Shown in pieces: positions 1 to 10,695 of a DNA stretch of 64,000 nucleotides. Origin of the DNA: Pictodentalium vernedei (Eukaryota > Mollusca > Scaphopoda > Dentaliida > Dentaliidae). Below the pieces are notes generated by a model. It was not told the origin of the DNA and made no database searches. It saw only the letters and a program-made list of their open reading frames with translations. The stretch covers positions 60,501,084 through 60,565,083 of the forward strand of contig CM062296.1 of NCBI GenBank assembly GCA_031216915.1, given 5' to 3'. Made by a program: the position numbers and the translations under genes. Each line of letters opens with the position of its first letter. Within the stretch, counting starts at the first letter, position 1.

Positions 1-236
1 TAAAATACGGGCAACTGTTGTCGCGCTACGTAGACGGTCACGTCACGAGATGCGCATAAATAAGGCAATATTTTGGGGGTGGGAGTTGGGGACGAGAGGT
101 GAAACATGACATGTTGCAGCGATGACCAACGCGCAAAGTGCCGCATAGAGAACACACGAGAAGGTTTGAGATTTTTTGTTTGTTTTTGGGGTGGCGGCGG
201 TAAATTGCAAATTACACTCCCTTCCCTTTCAGCGGG

Positions 237-488
237 TTAACCCTTTACCTAACGTAGAAAGCAGACGACACTTGCAGAAATAATTCTTGAATAACTAATT
301 TTTTTCATTTTTTGTCTCAAAAACATAGGTTATGACCCCTCGTTGGAACGAGCTCGACGAGCTCGTTCCAACGAGGGGTCATAACCTATGTTTTTGAGAC
401 AAAAAATGAAAAAAATAATGAAAATTAATTGGCGATTTTTGAGAATAGCGCTGGCCGGTTTTGGTCGTTACGTTAGGTAAAGGGTTAA
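237..488. mobile_element. piggyBac-type MITE family A, full length
   Basis: The 252-base element begins TTAACCCTTTACCTAACG and ends with its reverse complement. It is nearly a complete palindrome around GAACGAGCTCGACGAGCTCG (348-367). TTAA at both ends plus termini starting CCC are hallmarks of piggyBac transposons. It has no coding capacity. Confidence 0.8.
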
Positions 489-786
489 TAGAAATAAAGT
501 GTTGTAGCAGCCGAAGAGAGAAAATACATTTTTGCCCATTTTGTGAATTGCATCTTGTGTACGTTTGATTTATACCACAGATAGTGAAACGAAGAAGTTA
601 ATCTTACCCCTCCGCCCTCCCCACACAAATTCAACAACAACAACAATAAAAAAACACAAAACACAAAAAGAAAAATAACAGCAAAATGATCCAACATCAG
701 TATCTGATGCATGGTGTTAATCAGCATCCCCAGAGCCAACGGCGTAAAAACATCTGACCTGCAAGGTGGGTCGATTACACTTTATC

Positions 787-1146
787 CCAGCATTTATCAT
801 TTATCATTTATTGGTGTTTAAAGTCACATAATTCTTCCCAATGGCTAATCATGGCCACCACATGTTTACGGGTGGAGGAAGCCGGAGTATCCAGAGAGAA
901 CCACAGATCAACGGCGAACAACTGTCAGCTCCCCAACATACTAACTCCACATATGCAGGGTTAGCATTAGTTGAAGACAAGTGCACCATCAACGTGCAGT
1001 GCGCATTAGTACACAGCGCCAACGTGCCCACACGTGGGCAATGGGGTGAAAAGTCTTGCCCAAGACACAACGCAGATGGGATTCGAACCGAGGACTTCTC
1101 GGCTTGCAGTTTGCACCTCTACCTACTGAGCCACCGCGACCCATTT
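787..1146 (-). mobile_element. tRNA-derived SINE, nearly complete
   Basis: On the minus strand it begins with a tRNA-like head (A box CTCAGTAGGTAGAGGTGCA; B box GGTTCGAATCCC). The shared body includes TTGGGCAAGAC and ATTAGCCAT, and a TAAA-type tail. An A/B-box pair marks RNA polymerase III origin. Confidence 0.75.
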
Positions 1147-1434
1147 TAGCCTAGCAACCCGTTTGTTTATCTCAGCAACCCGTATGTTTATCTTCTTTAT
1201 ATATGATAACATCGAAATTTATTTCTTTTCCCCTATTTCACAAGATGACGCCCATTCTGGAGCGCGAGGCAAGGATGGTTAAAATTAGAAAGGTACGTAC
1301 CTTCGAAGAAAGAAAAACGCTAAGATGGAAACACATATCAACACGACTGCAATCATTGTTCCAACGGCTGCAGCAACTGTTCCATCTGTAAAAAGAAAAC
1401 AACACAAAAATGCTTTGGATTCTTATATTTCACT

Positions 1435-1492
1435 ACAGATATAGTACCTCTACAGATATAGTACCTCTACAGATATAGTACCTACCACTCTA
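1435..1492. repeat. 17-bp tandem repeat, three units
   Basis: ACAGATATAGTACCTCT is repeated three times. Confidence 0.8.
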
Positions 1493-1574
1493 TTGTAGTA
1501 TTGTAGTGTAGATCTATCAAACATGTCAGCCAATACGGCAATAACCGTACGATTGCACACTGAAAATGTTAACC

Positions 1575-1668
1575 TTAATCCTTTACCTAACGTAACGGCC
1601 AAAACCGGCCAGCGCTATTCTCAAAAATCGTCTATTAATTTTCATTATTTTTTCATTAAAATTTGAAT
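1575..1668. mobile_element. piggyBac-type MITE family A, left half only
   Basis: TTAATCCTTTACCTAACG and the GGCCAAAACCGGCCAGCGC arm are present. The central palindrome and right arm are missing. Confidence 0.65.
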
Positions 1669-1747
1669 GGCGATTTTTGTATATAGAGCTGTTCAATTAT
1701 GGCTTTTATGTTGCGGATTAAAAGTTTATAACAGGAGTAGTAGGGGT

Positions 1748-2031
1748 GACACTACGGAGACCTGATTTAACACTGAAATTCCCATAGACATTTGTTCGCC
1801 ATAGAAAATTCGCGACCATGTGTACTCTGGGGATCTGATTTAATACTGAAAATTCCCATAAGGTTTTGAATTTTTAAAAAATCTATGGTCGTGTTTACTA
1901 TGGGGACCTGATTTAACTCTGAAAATTCCCGTAGACATTTTTTTTTCGCCAGAGTGCCATCGGCCGATGGCACTCTGGCGAAAAAAATGTCGATGGGAAT
2001 TTCAGTCTTAAATCAGGTCTCCATAGTATAA
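1748..2031. repeat. Hairpin element with three internal tandem units
   Basis: ACGGAGACCTGATTTA and TAAATCAGGTCTCCAT are inverted ends. The core is a 46-base palindrome centred on GGCC (1963/1964). Three 75-80-base units carrying GACCTGATTTAA and AATTCCC precede it. Confidence 0.65.
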
Positions 2032-2590
2032 TCCCTTACTAATAACAGGGTATTATTAATGTGATACAAGATAGAAATTAAATGTATAGTTTGGGGAGAG
2101 TTGGGTCTCTCTGGAAACAGTGGCGGTGTGGCGTCTCACCATTACCAAAAACTATAATATTTTTTATAAAAAAAGAAAAAAAAAATGTTTCAGCTAATGG
2201 ACTTTCGAATTGAACTCCGTGGACCGTTAGCTGAACAGTCGTCTAAGTTTCTTACGCATTCAATAGAGTTGGAGTTACTTTATGTTTGGACAATTTGTGA
2301 CCTCTTGTCATACAACTGTTTCAAGTGATAAATCAATTATTTCAAAGAAAATGAAGAAGAGTCTATCCTTAAAAATCGGCTTTTTTCTTTAATACCCCTA
2401 AATCTTATGAAATGTCCAAAATCCCACACTGACACACACAGAAGTCCGTTTTTCCATGATCAGTGTGGACATAAATTGTCACATGCAATTTCTGATGATA
2501 AAATTTTGCATATAAATGTTATTTTCATCTAAAACAATGTAAAAAGAATGTTGTCATTTTACCGACCTTTCTGAAAATAAATAGAGGATA
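2032..2590. other. No feature recognised
   Basis: AT-rich sequence with no convincing open frame or repeat beyond a weak hairpin at 2186-2245 (CAGCTAATGGACT with a complement near GGACCGTTAGCTG). Confidence 0.5.
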
Positions 2591-2744
2591 TTCACGAAAA
2601 TTTGATGAATACCGAAAATATCTCGTGAGTGGCTACAAAGAAATATGAGGATCTTCACGAGCGACGCAGTCGCGAGTGAAGATCCTCATATTTCTTGTAG
2701 CCACTCACGAGATATTTTCGGTATTCATCAAATTTTCGTGAATT
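2591..2744. repeat. Near-perfect hairpin element
   Basis: Arms of about 70 bases (ATTCACGAAAATTTGATGAA and its complement) around GAGCGACGCAGTCGCGAG. Confidence 0.75.
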
Positions 2745-3034
2745 TTCTTTTTATTTAATGCTCTACGACTACAAACTCTCCAATTTGTGGCCTTTATTTG
2801 CCATTAAGGCGCAAAATTTATGTGCCGAACCGGCGTCCATACAAAAATTACAACAACCAAACTCCAACCATTGGAATGTGTGAATATCCGCACAAAAAGT
2901 AGTCCCGTCTTATTTCTCCCCTAACTTTACGATTTACCAAGGCTGGCGAATTGAAATAATCGCAATGTGTTTCGAAGAAATAGAACAATAACAAAAAACA
3001 CCACTTTCTTATTTTCAATAACAAGACACGTCAT

Positions 3035-3040
3035 TTTATT
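3035..3040 (-). promoter_or_regulatory. Candidate polyadenylation signal AATAAA
   Basis: TTTATT on the plus strand reads AATAAA on the minus strand, about 130 bases after the stop of the exon at 3167-3493. Position and strand fit a 3' end for that exon. The hexamer is common in AT-rich DNA. Confidence 0.35.
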
Positions 3041-3166
3041 TTTTTTTAACTCAATGCACTGAAGACGTGTGAAGTTGAACTGAAGAAATTTGAAAGTGAT
3101 TTCGGCTTTTCGCTGGAAGGTGAATGAGAAAGTCAAACTTTGAAACCGCTGATTTAATGAATTGAT

Positions 3167-3493
3167 TTAGTCACTGTCACTATCAGTTATTCGAATTCGT
3201 TTGTATTTGGGACTCTGGAATTCATTACTGATGTGCTGACTCTGTGATGACTGCATGTAAATGTTTATCGGCCCATTAAACGTGCTGCCACTGAACATCG
3301 AAGACAGTGGAAATGAACCGGTCGAAATGGAACTGCAATTGCTGTTATTGTTTACATTCAGTTGTTGTTGGAGAGGTGAAGACTTGTTATTCTCCACATT
3401 TTTGTCAGGAATGTTTAAAATTGTTGACTTTTCGGAGCGTGATTCACTGGAACAACAACTGAATGTAAACAATAACAGCAATTGCAGTTCCAT
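3167..3493 (-). CDS. Probable terminal exon, Ser/Asn/Gln-rich protein with basic then acidic tail
   Basis: An open frame of up to 108 codons ends in SPKYKRIRITDSDSD and stop. The end looks like a nuclear localisation signal followed by an acidic CK2-like tail. The middle is Ser/Asn/Gln-rich (QQQLNVNNNSNCSS, then FSGSTFNGPINIYMQ). A minus-strand AATAAA lies about 130 bases past the stop. The upstream end is unclear: a 71-bp perfect inverted duplication (3299-3369 and 3451-3521) copies part of this exon into its own 5' side, and no ATG context convinces me. Upstream exons were not found. I do not recognise the family; a nuclear or mobile-element-derived protein is possible. Confidence 0.4.
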   Translation of the reverse strand: MELQLLLLFTFSCCSSESRSEKSTILNIPDKNVENNKSSPLQQQLNVNNNSNCSSISTGSFPLSSMFSGSTFNGPINIYMQSSQSQHISNEFQSPKYKRIRITDSDSD

Positions 3494-3521
3494 TTCGACC
3501 GGTTCATTTCCACTGTCTTCG
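3299..3521. repeat. 71-bp perfect inverted repeat in a coding exon
   Basis: 3299-3369 and 3451-3521 are exact complements with an 81-base spacer. Both arms overlap the open frame of the 3167-3493 exon. Confidence 0.88.
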
Positions 3522-3810
3522 CATAAATACGTAGAATTTAAAGTACATGTGATTCGTCATCCGAACCTACGATGAAATATCGATTTCTAAATATCATTTT
3601 GATATTTCGTTTTGCCGACCGACAGGGGAATATGACTTAATTTTTCAGCGTGAATTGATGCCTGAGCATTAAATAAAATGCTATTTTTCGAATTGGCAGA
3701 CAATTCACAAACAAACACAGGCTCAAAGAGTTACGGGCTAATGTAAAAATCCGTCATCCAGGCAGACATGCATACAAGTTGATTTGTAGTCTTAATCGCA
3801 CGAACGAGGC

Positions 3811-3974
3811 TATTAACACTTTGAACACGAAAACCGCCTTTCCTGTCCAAGATCATGATACGACCCGAATTCTTGAACCTCGGTGAAAATATTAATTGGT
3901 CCTCCCTCAAGTAACGAATATGGACGCTTGCAATTGATGACACTAAACTCACAGGGAAGATGCCAGAGGGTTAA
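3811..3974. mobile_element. MITE family C, partial
   Basis: ACTTTGAACACGAAAACCGCC, TCATGATACG and GTAACGAATATGGACGCTT segments match the copies at 43960, 53878 and 60062. The hairpin core is replaced. Confidence 0.5.
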
Positions 3975-4479
3975 TTTTCACGCAAAAATATACAACATAC
4001 ATTTAGTTCAGCACGTTCTGTGACATGGCAATATTGTAAGTGGGTAAATGGAACTGGTATTTTTATCGACAGGTTGATAATCAATGGGCAGAAATGTCTC
4101 TCCCCCCCCCCTTAAACTCTCCACTCACCCACGCCCTCCAACAATTATCACAGAATGCCATTTAATGTTTTTTCGTCACGAGATAATATATTGTAGATTT
4201 ATTAAATGGAAAAGTTTCCAATCCGACCACAGTGGCTGGATAATGACTACGAGGTCGCCTGGCCCACAGAAAAACTTGTCGGTCCCCCATTCGACACCCC
4301 TCCCACTGATAAATGAGACGTAAATCACAGTCTTAGCCTGCCTGACTTGAAGTGAATTTCTTCTATCTCTTCACTGTTGTCAGCAATATGCCAAAAAAGA
4401 AATGGAGAGAAAGTGACTGCGTGGTAAGGGGAGTAACTCTGAATTAATAGAAGCGAAAAATGGATCAAATGGAAATTCG

Positions 4480-4765
4480 TTCAGCCTCATAATTCCGACT
4501 GGGCCTATTCATCCCATTTAGGGATACTTTCTTCTTTAGCCCTTTCAGCAGAAAGGCTGATTTATCGGTCGGAATTTCCTAAAGTAAATGGCTGGTCATT
4601 ACATTTGTGTGGCAGACCTATCAATATTTTCAACGTGCAGCCCCAAGGCTGCAGGTTGAAGATGCTAAACTGGTCTACCCCGACATAACGAATATGGACT
4701 CTTCCATGTGATGGGATTGAACTGATGGAATATACCCATCAATGGTCTATCGGTTACATATATAT
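4480..4765. mobile_element. MITE family C, diverged, with hairpin core
   Basis: ATCAATATTTTCAACGTGCAG and CTGCAGGTTGAAGAT form the core hairpin; AACGAATATGGACTCTTCCA follows as in the other copies. Confidence 0.5.
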
Positions 4766-4858
4766 CTGACGATTTTTATGACACTTTATGAGAAAGTACC
4801 TCAGCAGATGAATGTACATAACCAAAGCAATCTTGAAATGTTCATTTCAATTATGGAA

Positions 4859-5103
4859 CAGTACGGCCGCCGTGGACTGGTCACTTTCCACGGGTGAGCA
4901 ATATTTCCACGAAAACAATAATATTAGATTCCAAACCTAATTATGGGAATAATCATCAACAATTTAATTAATGAAGCACCGGGTGCGATCCGGTGCTTAA
5001 TTAAAATATTGCTGCTGATGATTTTTATTACCTGGTAAATGCATGCAGGGACATCACTGTCCACGTGTGAATTATGACAAATCCACGGCGGCTGTACTGT
5101 AAC
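4859..5103. mobile_element. MITE family D
   Basis: GTGGACTGGTCACTTTCCAC at left and TGACAAATCCACGG plus GCTGTACTGT at right are inverted ends. A central palindrome surrounds GAAGCACCGGGTGCGATCCG. Confidence 0.68.
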
Positions 5104-5282
5104 CGACACGACATCGTGAAGTTCTTCGGCAACAGACGTGACAAGTCCTAGGTGAACAATTCACCTAGTCCCGGTGAACAATTCGCACTTTTTCCCTAAA
5201 AGGTGAGCAATTTCGGCGAAATACTCGGCAACTAAATTCGTAAACTGTTGACAATTGGGGGTCACTACTATAACAAATTTAC

Positions 5283-5646
5283 AATTTTATTACATGCCCA
5301 TGCAGTCTCTCTTATGCAAAACGGCGTGCAATACGGCTGTGCAATACGGAATTCCGTATTGCACACCAACCTGTTCCAACCGGGACGTTTTTATGCAATG
5401 CGACTGCATAAAGTGCATGGTGTTTACCACCGTTGATAGAAAAGAAAATTAGGTCAGTAGGTGCTTGGGTCATGTAATAAATACAAAAACCACATGTATG
5501 TTTCAATGAGTCGTTTTGTGTTCAATTCGTCAGATGTGCGTAGAAAGAAAACGTCTCGACCTTCGGTCTCGACGTTTTCTTCCTACGCACATCTGACTCA
5601 TTGAATACAAAACGACTCATTGAAACATACATGTAGTTGTGTCTAT
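5283..5646 (-). mobile_element. Double-hairpin element E, copy 1
   Basis: Two hairpins (around 5349, and 5500-5640 centred near GACCTTCGGTCTCG) joined by a unique segment. The whole block is an inverted copy of 22936-23286. Confidence 0.68.
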
Positions 5647-5790
5647 GTATTTTACAGAAGTGTATTTTCTATTTATGGAAATAACTGACTGGAATGGATC
5701 ATTGGCATTTCAAAAGACGTGGTAATACAATTCTGAAAAAATACAATTCTAAAAGTTTCTTAGTATTTGCCCTTGGTTGCATTTCGGTGA

Positions 5791-6020
5791 TTAACCCTTT
5801 ACCCAACGAATCGGCCATATCCGCCCGAGTAATATGCAAATTCAGCAGCTGAAAAAATATTAATTTTCAAAAAATTTCAACAAAACCACATCATGTGACC
5901 CCTCTCTCTTTGAAACGAGCTCGTCGAGCTCGTTTCAACGAGTGGCCACATGATATGGTTTCAAAAAATGGTATTTAAAATAATAAATTTTGATATCGTC
6001 TGCGTTGGGTAAAGGGTTAA
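5791..6020. mobile_element. piggyBac-type MITE family B, full length
   Basis: Ends are TTAACCCTTTACCCAACG and TTGGGTAAAGGGTTAA, as in family A. The interior differs: a GAATCGGCC...CGCCCG...TAATATGCAAATTCAGC left arm and a CACATGATATGG right arm. The core GAGCTCGTCGAGCTCG is shared with A. Confidence 0.8.
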
Positions 6021-6445
6021 CAATCGAATAAATTTAAGTCGCATTCACTTAAAATCAGTATTTTTGACGAAGGATTCCTTGTAAACAGTTTTGATGTATC
6101 ATTTTGCTTAAAAACCGCATGATATGCATCGACAGTTCGCACACTCTGGAGATAACACCAACGTGTCACGTTTCTTCAAAAACAATATCAAATTGTTTGT
6201 CACTTTCCGTTTTTAGTTTCAATTCAAGACAATTAATATTTTTATGGTGTGTGGGAAATAATCTCACAGGACGTTTCGATCTTGAGACAATTCGACCTGG
6301 AACGTTTCTCCCACCCCCCCCCCCCCCCCCCACTCCCCGTTCCGTCCCAAAGACCGAAACTGTTGTCTTGTTTACTCATATGAGCTGTTGTGTATGCAAT
6401 GTTAATAATATTCCCATGCAGTGGTTTGTTTGCATTAGTCTTTCT

Positions 6446-6612
6446 TTATTTCTTTATTGTGTTTAACGGCACTTTCGGCAGTCAGGGCACCTTGTGTCGG
6501 GCAGTTTTACGGGTGGTCGGAGATAACCACCGATCAACGCCGTGCAACTCTCAGACTCCCCAACTTACTAACTCCGCACGCAGGGGTTAGCATTGGTTGA
6601 AGACAAGTGAGG
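6446..6612 (-). mobile_element. SINE body fragment
   Basis: Only the 3' half is present (tail-side TTTATTGTGTTTAACGGCAC through GTTGAAGACAAGT); the head is missing. Confidence 0.55.
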
Positions 6613-6818
6613 TTGAGAACCCCAGAATACTGTAGCGTTTCATCAATATCGTTTATTAACCCGGCATTCTGTGTCGTAATCCACCGATGGAAAGGGCTCG
6701 AAAGCCCTTTCCACCGGTAGATTACGCCACAGCGATTTTCAACCGACATTATAAGCATGGTTCTGGAAGAGATAACGAGGGAAAATGTATAATATTTGAT
6801 CGCCATTTGCTCAAGAAA

Positions 6819-7221
6819 TATTTATTATTTATTTATTTAATGGCGTTTAAGGTCACATACCTATGCACATGGCTAATCATGACCGTGACAGTTTTACGGG
6901 TGGAGGAATCCGGAGTACCCGGAGAGAACCACCGAGCAACGACGAGCAGCTGCCAGCTCCCCAACATCGTAACTCCGCACTGCAACACAGGGTTAGATTG
7001 GTTGAAGACATGCGCACAATCGACGTGCAGTGCGCCTTAGTGCACAGCGTCATCGTACCCCCCGTGTGGACAATCAGGGTTAAGTGCCTTGCCCATGGAC
7101 ACAACGCGCGAGTCCGAATCGATCGCTCAGACGGTCACCCATCCAAGGATTAACCGGGCTCGACGTTGCTTAACTTCGGTGATCTGACGAGAACCAGTTA
7201 CCGCAACGCCACCGCGCCCCC
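6819..7221 (-). mobile_element. 5S rRNA-derived SINE, full length, with target duplication
   Basis: The minus-strand head (about 7130-7221) matches 5S rRNA internal promoter elements: AAGTTAAGCAACGTCGAGC (box A), CGGTTAAT, and TTGGATGGGTGACCGTCTG (box C). The body is the same as in the tRNA-type SINEs. TTGCTCAAGAAA flanks it at 6807-6818 and 7222-7233, proving retroposition of the whole unit. Confidence 0.85.
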
Positions 7222-7730
7222 TTGCTCAAGAAAAGTCACCTATATGAACGAAAAGTCGTTTGTACTATTATTTATGAAGCGAACGATACGGTGCTGGGAT
7301 GATGCTGGGAGGAGAAAAGAGGCAAGGGAAGGCCTTACTCATCTATGAACCGTGACAAATCAGCGACTGGCCTTAGTGTTATTATTTATTTATTCATACG
7401 CGCAGTCCCGTCGAGTTTGCATGTTCGGCTGGGGAGTCATGACCTATACTTTGAAAAAGAGAATTCAACAGCTATAATATGCAAAAGAAGAGAGGTGGGT
7501 CATACTGGTAGAATCTAATTCATTTGTGTGGTATGTAAATGTTTGTCGTTTCAAAATAGCCTTTTGATTACTGCCGCCGTCCATGAACGATATAAGTTGA
7601 CAAGCATGCAATTCTATATGCACACAGGAAAAACATTTAGTCATTCCATCTCACGTTCGTGCGAAAACAAACATTATCTATGCGTTACTTTTCAAACGGA
7701 TTACCTCGACTAAAAGAGTGGAATGGAACA

Positions 7731-7783
<53 letters not shown>
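7163..7783 (+). repeat. 600-bp duplicated segment, copy 1
   Basis: From the SINE head edge to an AAAT microsatellite this matches 10098-10694 with few differences (for example CGGTGCTGGGATGATGCTGG in both). No open frame is convincing. Its left edge lies inside a SINE. Confidence 0.75.
7730..7783. repeat. (TAAA)n microsatellite
   Basis: About 13 units of TAAA, at the right edge of the duplicated segment. Confidence 0.9.
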
Positions 7784-7852
7784 GCACTCAAAGCACGGAG
7801 TAAAACTGTTCAAAAAATTAAAATCGATACTCACGAATATGGAGATATGTTA

Positions 7853-8421
7853 CTACGCACCTTTACTGTTCTCCTCGTTTCCACTATTTCCGGAGTTTAC
7901 TCCACGGTTGATGGGGTGGTCTGCTGATAATCCTCCCTTCACGACATTAGAGAACATGTTAGTCGGTGCAGATCCGGTACCTGTTGAGGTACCGGTGTGA
8001 ACAGTTCTTCCGCCAGTATTTGATGTTCCTGACCCGGTACTACCTGGCCCTCCCGGGTTACTTTCTGGAATCCGACGATTGAACATGGGTTCGTTCTCTT
8101 GTTCCCCACCTTGGTTTTGATGTCCGTAATTTTGATACCCTTGGTTTTGATATCCGGCATTTGCCTTCATTCCAAATTCACCACCCATTCCACCATATCC
8201 TTCGTATTCATCCATCTCCATTTCGTCTTCTCCCCCATAAAACTGTTGACCGGCTCCCGCTCCAACTGGCCCGTTAGGCCCATACTGTGGTCGCTGGTAA
8301 TAATTCGGAGGTGGAGCTTGTGTTACTTGAGACATTGCTTCTACGGCTTTGAGGATTTGCGGAGTTTCTGAGCCGCACTTTATGATGAGTTCTCCGTCCG
8401 TTATGTTGTCGGGAGGTAATG
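7853..8421 (-). CDS. SUEL/CUB gene exon 5: Gly/Asn/Gln/Thr-rich tail and stop
   Basis: The exon encodes residues 263-451 and stop TAG. The acceptor is TTGTTTCAG|. After ITDGELIIKCGSE (one Cys, 278) the chain becomes low complexity: Pro/Tyr/Gly (298-325), an acidic patch EDEMEMDEYE (327-336), GYQNQ-like repeats (352-367) and a Gly/Ser/Thr-rich run (388-414). This composition resembles extracellular matrix or biomineral-associated tails, but that is inference from composition only. A possible donor (AAAG|GTGCGT) overlaps the stop, so a further exon is conceivable. I see no clear polyadenylation signal within 100 bases. Confidence 0.75.
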
Positions 8422-10639
8422 CTGAAACAACACAAAGTCACAAAATAACATATCATTCCTGAAAGCCAGAAAAAGGTAGTGCTCAAATATTGACAATATA
8501 GGAACGCTGTGCGTTTTGACTCACCGCTGTACCACCGTAATATTGAAGAAACAAAAAGCCAGATTTGTGATTTATTTTTGAGTCCTGCGACAGACTGGAA
8601 TGAGATTTTAACATTACCCAACGTAACGGCCAAAACCGGCCAGCACTATTCACAAAAATAACATTGAATTTTCATTATTTTTAAAAAAAAATTGTCTTAA
8701 AACCATAGCTTATGACCCCTCATGGGAACGAGCTCGTTGAACTCGTTCCAATGAGGGTCATAAGCTATGGTTTTGAGGCAAAATGTCAAAAACATTAGTT
8801 ATTCAAGAATTTTATTTGCAAGCGTTGTCTGTTTTTCGTGTTTGGTAAAGAGTTAACAGGAGTAAGCGTCCGCCTTTGATACCCAACAATTGTCCATCTA
8901 AATGAGCTGCTGTTTGAAAAAAAAACATAATTCGTTTCACAGTTTTTCCAGTACAACTGAATTGTCTTCTACCTGCCCCCTCACAAAGCAAATGGTGGCC
9001 AAAGAATGTTTAGTCAATACATGGCTAACAGTGTTCGTCATTGGAAGAGATTTACGGGAAAGTTAGCTCCCCTTAATTTACGAGTGCTGGCAGCAAATAT
9101 AACACTAATGGTATGGGAATTGCATTTAAAAAAATGAAGTTTCGAAGAGTTAGGGAATTTGTATAATCTGTGTGAGCATCATGTCACCAACCTGAGGCGT
9201 TTTCCTGGACAGTTGCATAAAAATACAGAGATCGAGTTTTTTTTATTTTTCCCAATCAGTTTGAACGTTTACCTGTTATTTTCTGTTGAAACCCACTTAC
9301 AAATAAGAAAACATCGTTTTCACCATCTGTTGATGCTCTGCGTTTTTTTTTCTTCAGATATCAACAGTGTTTCCCATCGTGACATATATTATAGACACTA
9401 TACTTTCCCTTATTTTCTCCAAAACATAGGATATGACCCCTCATTGGAACGAGTTCGACGAGCTCGTTCCAATGAAGGGTCATAACCTATGTTTTTGAGA
9501 CAAAAAATGAAAAAAAGGAAAACGTGTCTTTTTATGATAAACTAATTAGAAGCAGCTAGTTAACAGTTAACCAGTCATTAAGAATATCTGTCAGTATTTC
9601 ACTTTCCAACAATAAATCATCCACTTTTGCTCATTGTTTGGCGAATGTATGTTTTAATTCCTGGAAAGAACAGAATAGCAGATATCACGTCTTAGAATTT
9701 CATATTAATGGAAAGTACGAGGCGCGGTGGCGTCGCGGTAACCGGTTCTCTTCAGATCACCGAAGATAAGCAACGTCGAGCGCGGTTAGTAGTCGGATGG
9801 GTGACCATTTCAGCGACTGATTCGCTCTTCCGCGTTGTGTCCTTGGGCAAGGCACTTAACCCCGATTGACTACATGGGGGCACGATGACGCTGTGTACTA
9901 AGGCGTACTGCACGTCGAAGGTGCGCATGTCTTCAACCAATCTAACCCCGCCTGTGCCGCGGTGCAGAGTTCAGATTTATGATGTTGGAGAGCTGACAGC
10001 TGCTCGTTTTTGCTCGGTGGTTCTCTCCGGGTACTCTGGCTTCCTTCACCCGTAAAACTGTCACCGACATGATATGACCCTGGCTGTTAATTAACCGTGC
10101 TCGACGTTGCTTAACTTCGGTGATCTGACGAGAACCGGTTACCGCAACGCCACCGCGCCCCCTTGCTCAAGAAACGTCACCTATAAGAACGAAAAATCGT
10201 TTGTCCTATTATTCATGAAGCGAACGATACGGTGCTGGGATGATGCTGGGAGGAGAAAAGAGGCGTGGGAAGGCCTTACTCATCTATGAACCGTAACAAA
10301 TCAGCGACTGGCCGAAGTGATATTATTTATTTATTCGTACGCGCAGTCCCGTCGAGTTAGCATGTTCGGCTGAGGAGTCATGACCTATACTTTGAAAAAG
10401 AGAATTCAACAGCTGTAATATGCAAAAGAAGAGAGGTGGGCTATACTGGTAGAATCTAATTCATTTGTGTGGTATTTAAATGTTTGTCTTTTCAAAACAC
10501 CCTTCTGATCACTGCCGCCGTCCATGAACGATATAGGTTGACAAGCAAGCAATTCTATATGCACACAGAAAAAAAAATAAGTCATTCCTGACTTTTCAAA
10601 CGGATTACCTCAACTAAACGAGTGGAATAGAACATAAAA

Positions 10640-10695
<56 letters not shown>

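Noticed and set aside
348-370. Bacterial-type rho-independent terminators or operator palindromes at GAGCTCGACGAGCTC
   Set aside because: The context is eukaryotic. These palindromes are the centres of MITEs repeated through the window.
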